DNA from: Eudasyphora cyanicolor
Taxonomy: Eukaryota; Arthropoda; Insecta; Diptera; Muscidae
Length of the DNA stretch: 64,000 nt
NCBI GenBank assembly: GCA_963930755.1
Contig: OZ005736.1
Span: 260,331,300-260,395,299, forward strand
Direction of reading: 5' to 3'
Part shown: positions 61,105-64,000 of the stretch, piece after piece
How positions within the stretch are numbered: the first letter of the stretch is position 1
Layout of the letters: each line of letters starts with the position of its first letter
Made by a program: the position numbers and the translations under genes
Notes under the pieces: generated by a model
Told to the model about the DNA's origin: nothing
The model's database searches: none
Seen by the model: the letters and a program-made list of their open reading frames with translations, nothing else

Positions 61105-62345
61105 TAAATCACCTAGACTATTGCAGTAGTTCGCCCAACACTACTGTACGGCATTGTGGTGTGGTGGGCGGCAAATAATAAACTATCCCTTACAAACCAG
61201 TTATAAAAGTTTCAGAGAACGGCCTGTATTTGCACGAGCGGAGCGTTAAGGCCTACAGCGACAGAGTCTCTACATGCCCTACTACATCTACTACCCATTG
61301 ATATTGTGGCGAGAGAAGTTGTAATCAAGGTGAATTTCGATTGAACTGTCTATCAATGTGGAGGTATAAGACCTTCGGCCACATGAGGATATCACAATGT
61401 AGTACCATGTTTACCGACCGAGGTGTACCAACGGTGTACACCTTCGAGAGGAACTTCACCACGAAGATGCCTGCCAGAGTGTAATGGTTTGGCAGAACAC
61501 CAGGAAATAGAAAACATCTCCACTTCTAGACAGCTGCCTTGAAGCTTGATTATAATGTTGGCTACGGAGTGCTCTGTAAAGAACTCAGTCTTGGTATAGC
61601 TCATAGACTACCAGATGCCTGTAGTGTTTATCAAACCGAAATAATGGCAATAAGGGGAGTCGCCAAGTGGTTGAGTCTCAACGAAGCGACCAACACTGGC
61701 GTTGGTTGCCACCAACTGGAGACCACATCCCTAAATTCACAAACAGCTCTCGACTGACGCAGATCCCTAAAAGAAATAGCTGAGCAGTTTAACATACGCC
61801 TCATGTGGGTACCTGTACATGGGGATATCCCGGACAACTGCGAAGCTAATGAACATGTTAGGAAAGTGACGACATTAAATGCATTCCGACGAAAGCTATA
61901 CATGTTTGTCTAGCACCTGTAGGGTAGCTGGACAAATCTGACCATGATATGAACTGAGAGGGTCGAAATGTCTTCTCGTACTAGAGAGGAAAATACTGTC
62001 TACGTTTGTGTCAGTTCTGACGGTACACTGAACTGACACTGGTGTGGTCGCCCTTCAGGCGAAGGTATTGAGGTTAGGTATTGAGTCCAATGACTTCTGT
62101 AGGAGCTGTGGTGATGCCAAAGATGTGAAGAACACCTGCTTTGCTCACTCATTAGGTAAACAACGTCTGGATATACTGTAATCGGCCTTTCTAGGAAGTC
62201 TGACAGATCCTTCCTGTACCGATATTCGTATTATTGATAACTTTGTTTATCAAACAGGTTGGTTTCGATGAGGGGCATCTATACCCGTGGTATCCCTAGG
62301 GTCCCACGTTGATAGTTATATGTAAGCTGTTTGCTACCCTAAACT
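61105..62345 (+). mobile_element. LINE family I, plus orientation, thumb to 3' end
   Basis: Plus-strand thumb (tgtacggcattgtggtgtgg), RNase H remnants (ggctacggagtgctctgtaa; SVYQTEIMAIRGVAKWLSL; cgacggatc-like region near 61760), C-terminal Cys/His (acttctgtaggagctgtggt), 3' UTR (gatgaggggcatctataccc) and tail CTACCCTAAACTAAACCTAA. Meets a family II 3' end tail to tail at about 62350. Confidence 0.78.
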
Positions 62346-62349
62346 AAAC

Positions 62350-63480
62350 CTAAGCCTGCCGACTTCTAGAGAGATCGGGGCACAGACACAGGTGTTTCCA
62401 CGGCCTCTGCAGGGCATTTTGCAAGACATTTAATCTATCCGCGTGCCGTCCAATAAGGCAGTGACAGCCCGGTCTAACGACAGCATGGCGTTGGTGCGTT
62501 TTGTAGGTAAAGCATAGCCACATCCATCGGTATAGACGTTCACTAATCTGCTATTACCTGGGATATGACCACTGCAATCAGATGTGAGAGTGAGATACTT
62601 CTTGCCTGACAGGTCAGGCATTGTATCTAGAACGATACTATGTCTGTAACCATTTCCTGGCCAGAGTGACAATTCCATATGTCTAATAACAGAAGCTGCA
62701 ACTTATTGCCTTGCAAAAACGGTTGCAGCAATAAATGTAGTATAACATTTATCGCCTCTTGGTGTAGTTCCCAAGGCACCAGTGATACATAAGCAGCTAT
62801 TTGCTGAACCTTGTTTAGTTAGACAACAATACCGTACAGCATTTTCGTTCTAACTACTCAACCCACACCGTTTCCCTATTGACCTATGGCTACCACAGCC
62901 TTCTGTGCACTTTCCAGAATGTTGGGTTTGAAGTTTTACATCTTGTCCAATAAAATACTTAATTTTGCGCTTTCAAGAAAGGGGATTGCAATACACCTCA
63001 AGGGGACAAGAGCAACAATTAGTACCCTATATCTCCCGCTGAAAATAACTAGTTCTGTCCTGGTCGGGTTCACACGAAGTCCCATCCTGCGGTTAGATGA
63101 AGGGTCTGCTGTGTGATGTCTGCAAGAGTAGTCGGAAACTTTCCTCTAACAACTATTGCCACGTCATCTGCATAGGCAACAACCCTTACACTCATCAGCT
63201 CCAGAGAAAGCAGAATATTGTTCATGAAGAGATTCCATAGCAGTGGAGACTGATGAAATTTCTAGTCTCTTAGTCAGGAGGTTATGAATGAACCTACGTA
63301 TACTGCTATCAACCCCCCAGATAGCGCTTGGTCAAAGAATGCTACCATAGTACATTCCTTAATAGAGAGAGATCCTTCAGTAAAGCTGACTAGGAATCTC
63401 CAATTGAAGTATTCAATGCCGCTCCAGAATTACCTGGAAAATGTGTATCCAGGAGCACTCCCAGCGATTCCTCACTGGAC
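62350..63480 (-). mobile_element. LINE family II, 3' end to RT
   Basis: Minus strand, right to left: RT fragments (acctacgtatactgctatca; ccacgtcatctgcataggca, which encodes a degenerate AYADDV; ctagttctgtcctggtcggg), thumb (MELSLWPGNGYRHSIVLDTM), RNase H start and 3' tail. Many frameshifts. Confidence 0.72.
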
Positions 63481-63594
63481 GTAGTTCAAGATCTATCATC
63501 TTTCTTGATATACCCAATAGTATCGGGTCCGTCAATAAGAGCGCTACTAAAGTTTTTTTAAATAAAACAAAAACGGTTTTGGATATCAATGAAA

Positions 63595-64000
63595 TTCTTT
63601 ATTCCTGTGAAAGTACGTTCGATGCCATTATGTATGGAACTCGATTTCTTTTGCATGGCCACCACGGGCACGCTTGCAGAAGTCCAGACGCTGAACCCAA
63701 TTTTCGACGGTTTTCAAGCATAAATCGGCCGATACTGCTGCAATTTCACGTTCGATATTCGTACGAAGTTCATCAATCGTCGCTGGCTTGTTGGCATAGA
63801 CCATAGACTTGACGTAGCCCCACAGGAAATAGTCTAACGGCGTCAAATCGCACGACCGAGGCGGCCAATCGACTGGACCATTTCGTGAGATAACACGTTC
63901 TCCAAACTTGGTTTCCAATAAATTGATTGTGGCATTCGCTGTGTGGCTTGTGGCGCCGTCCTGTTGGAACCACATGTCCTCCAAGTCCATATCATCTAAT
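63595..64000 (-). pseudogene. Tc1/mariner-superfamily transposase (DD41D-like), C-terminal, cut by window edge
   Basis: Minus-strand frame 63990-63628, 120 codons, open: MDLEDMWFQQDGATSHTA with the second catalytic Asp, then WPPRSCDLTPLDYFLWGYVK with the third. 41 residues separate D11 and D53, the spacing of DD41D elements. Ends ARGGHAKEIEFHT. It is better preserved than the relic at 25.6-26.4 kb. Whether the rest is intact cannot be seen. Confidence 0.8.

Noticed and set aside
1..64000. A prokaryote-type defence or biosynthetic gene system
   Set aside because: The window is intron-containing insect DNA. No operons, and no genes other than the CRAL-TRIO array and transposon relics, could be supported.

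Overview
The window looks like nuclear DNA of a higher dipteran, most likely a calyptrate (muscid or calliphorid) fly. It is AT-rich, its genes are split by GT-AG introns, and more than 90% of it is intronic or intergenic sequence full of fly-type transposons: INE-1/DINE-1-like elements with GTCY microsatellites, I/LOA-like LINEs with RNase H, mariner, hAT and tRNA-derived SINEs. There are no prokaryotic features. The species call is an inference from repeat style and protein similarity.

The only convincing host genes are four tandem plus-strand paralogues of a CRAL-TRIO (Sec14-like, alpha-tocopherol-transfer-protein-like) lipid carrier. They are called A to D here. A enters the window at its fourth exon (56-4401). 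B (9558-21454) and C (27655-44997) are complete six-exon genes of 273 and 270 codons. D (53930-60615) shows exons 1-3 and runs off the right edge or is broken. Exon lengths (91, 160, 82, 306, 137 nt) and intron phases are identical in all copies, so the array arose by tandem duplication. Introns 2 and 5 stay at 66-102 bp. Intron 1 has grown to 6.3-11.4 kb, and introns 3 and 4 vary with transposon load.

Layout: 0.06-4.4 kb gene A 3' half, with LINE, INE-like and SINE insertions in intron 4. 4.4-9.5 kb: INE-like repeats and an old LINE with a DUF4780-like ORF1. 9.6-21.5 kb: gene B, whose first intron holds a deep transposon nest (10.4-16.5 kb) and whose fourth intron holds a 271-bp (TATAG)n array. 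21.5-27.6 kb: SINE, INE-like family B, INE-like family A, a Tc1/mariner relic and a MITE. 27.7-45.0 kb: gene C, with a foldback element, LINE relics and a mariner deletion derivative in its introns. 45-53.9 kb: LINE fragments, INE-like sequence, a mariner copy and a MITE. 53.9-64 kb: gene D with its LINE-rich intron 1 and, after exon 3, LINE relics and a Tc1/mariner transposase fragment at the window edge.

The most interesting structure is in the repeats. Two sequence-unrelated non-autonomous families share one architecture: a 5' ATACCCT end, a GTCY microsatellite, an internal tandem array of ~153-156 bp monomers, a subterminal inverted repeat, a 3' AGTCGG-loop-CCGACT hairpin and a YTTACTKGTT end. 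Empty sites present inside the same window show that one of them inserted between T and T with no target duplication, as expected of Helentron-type rolling-circle elements. No gene or system outside known families was found. Coordinates of old transposon copies are approximate.
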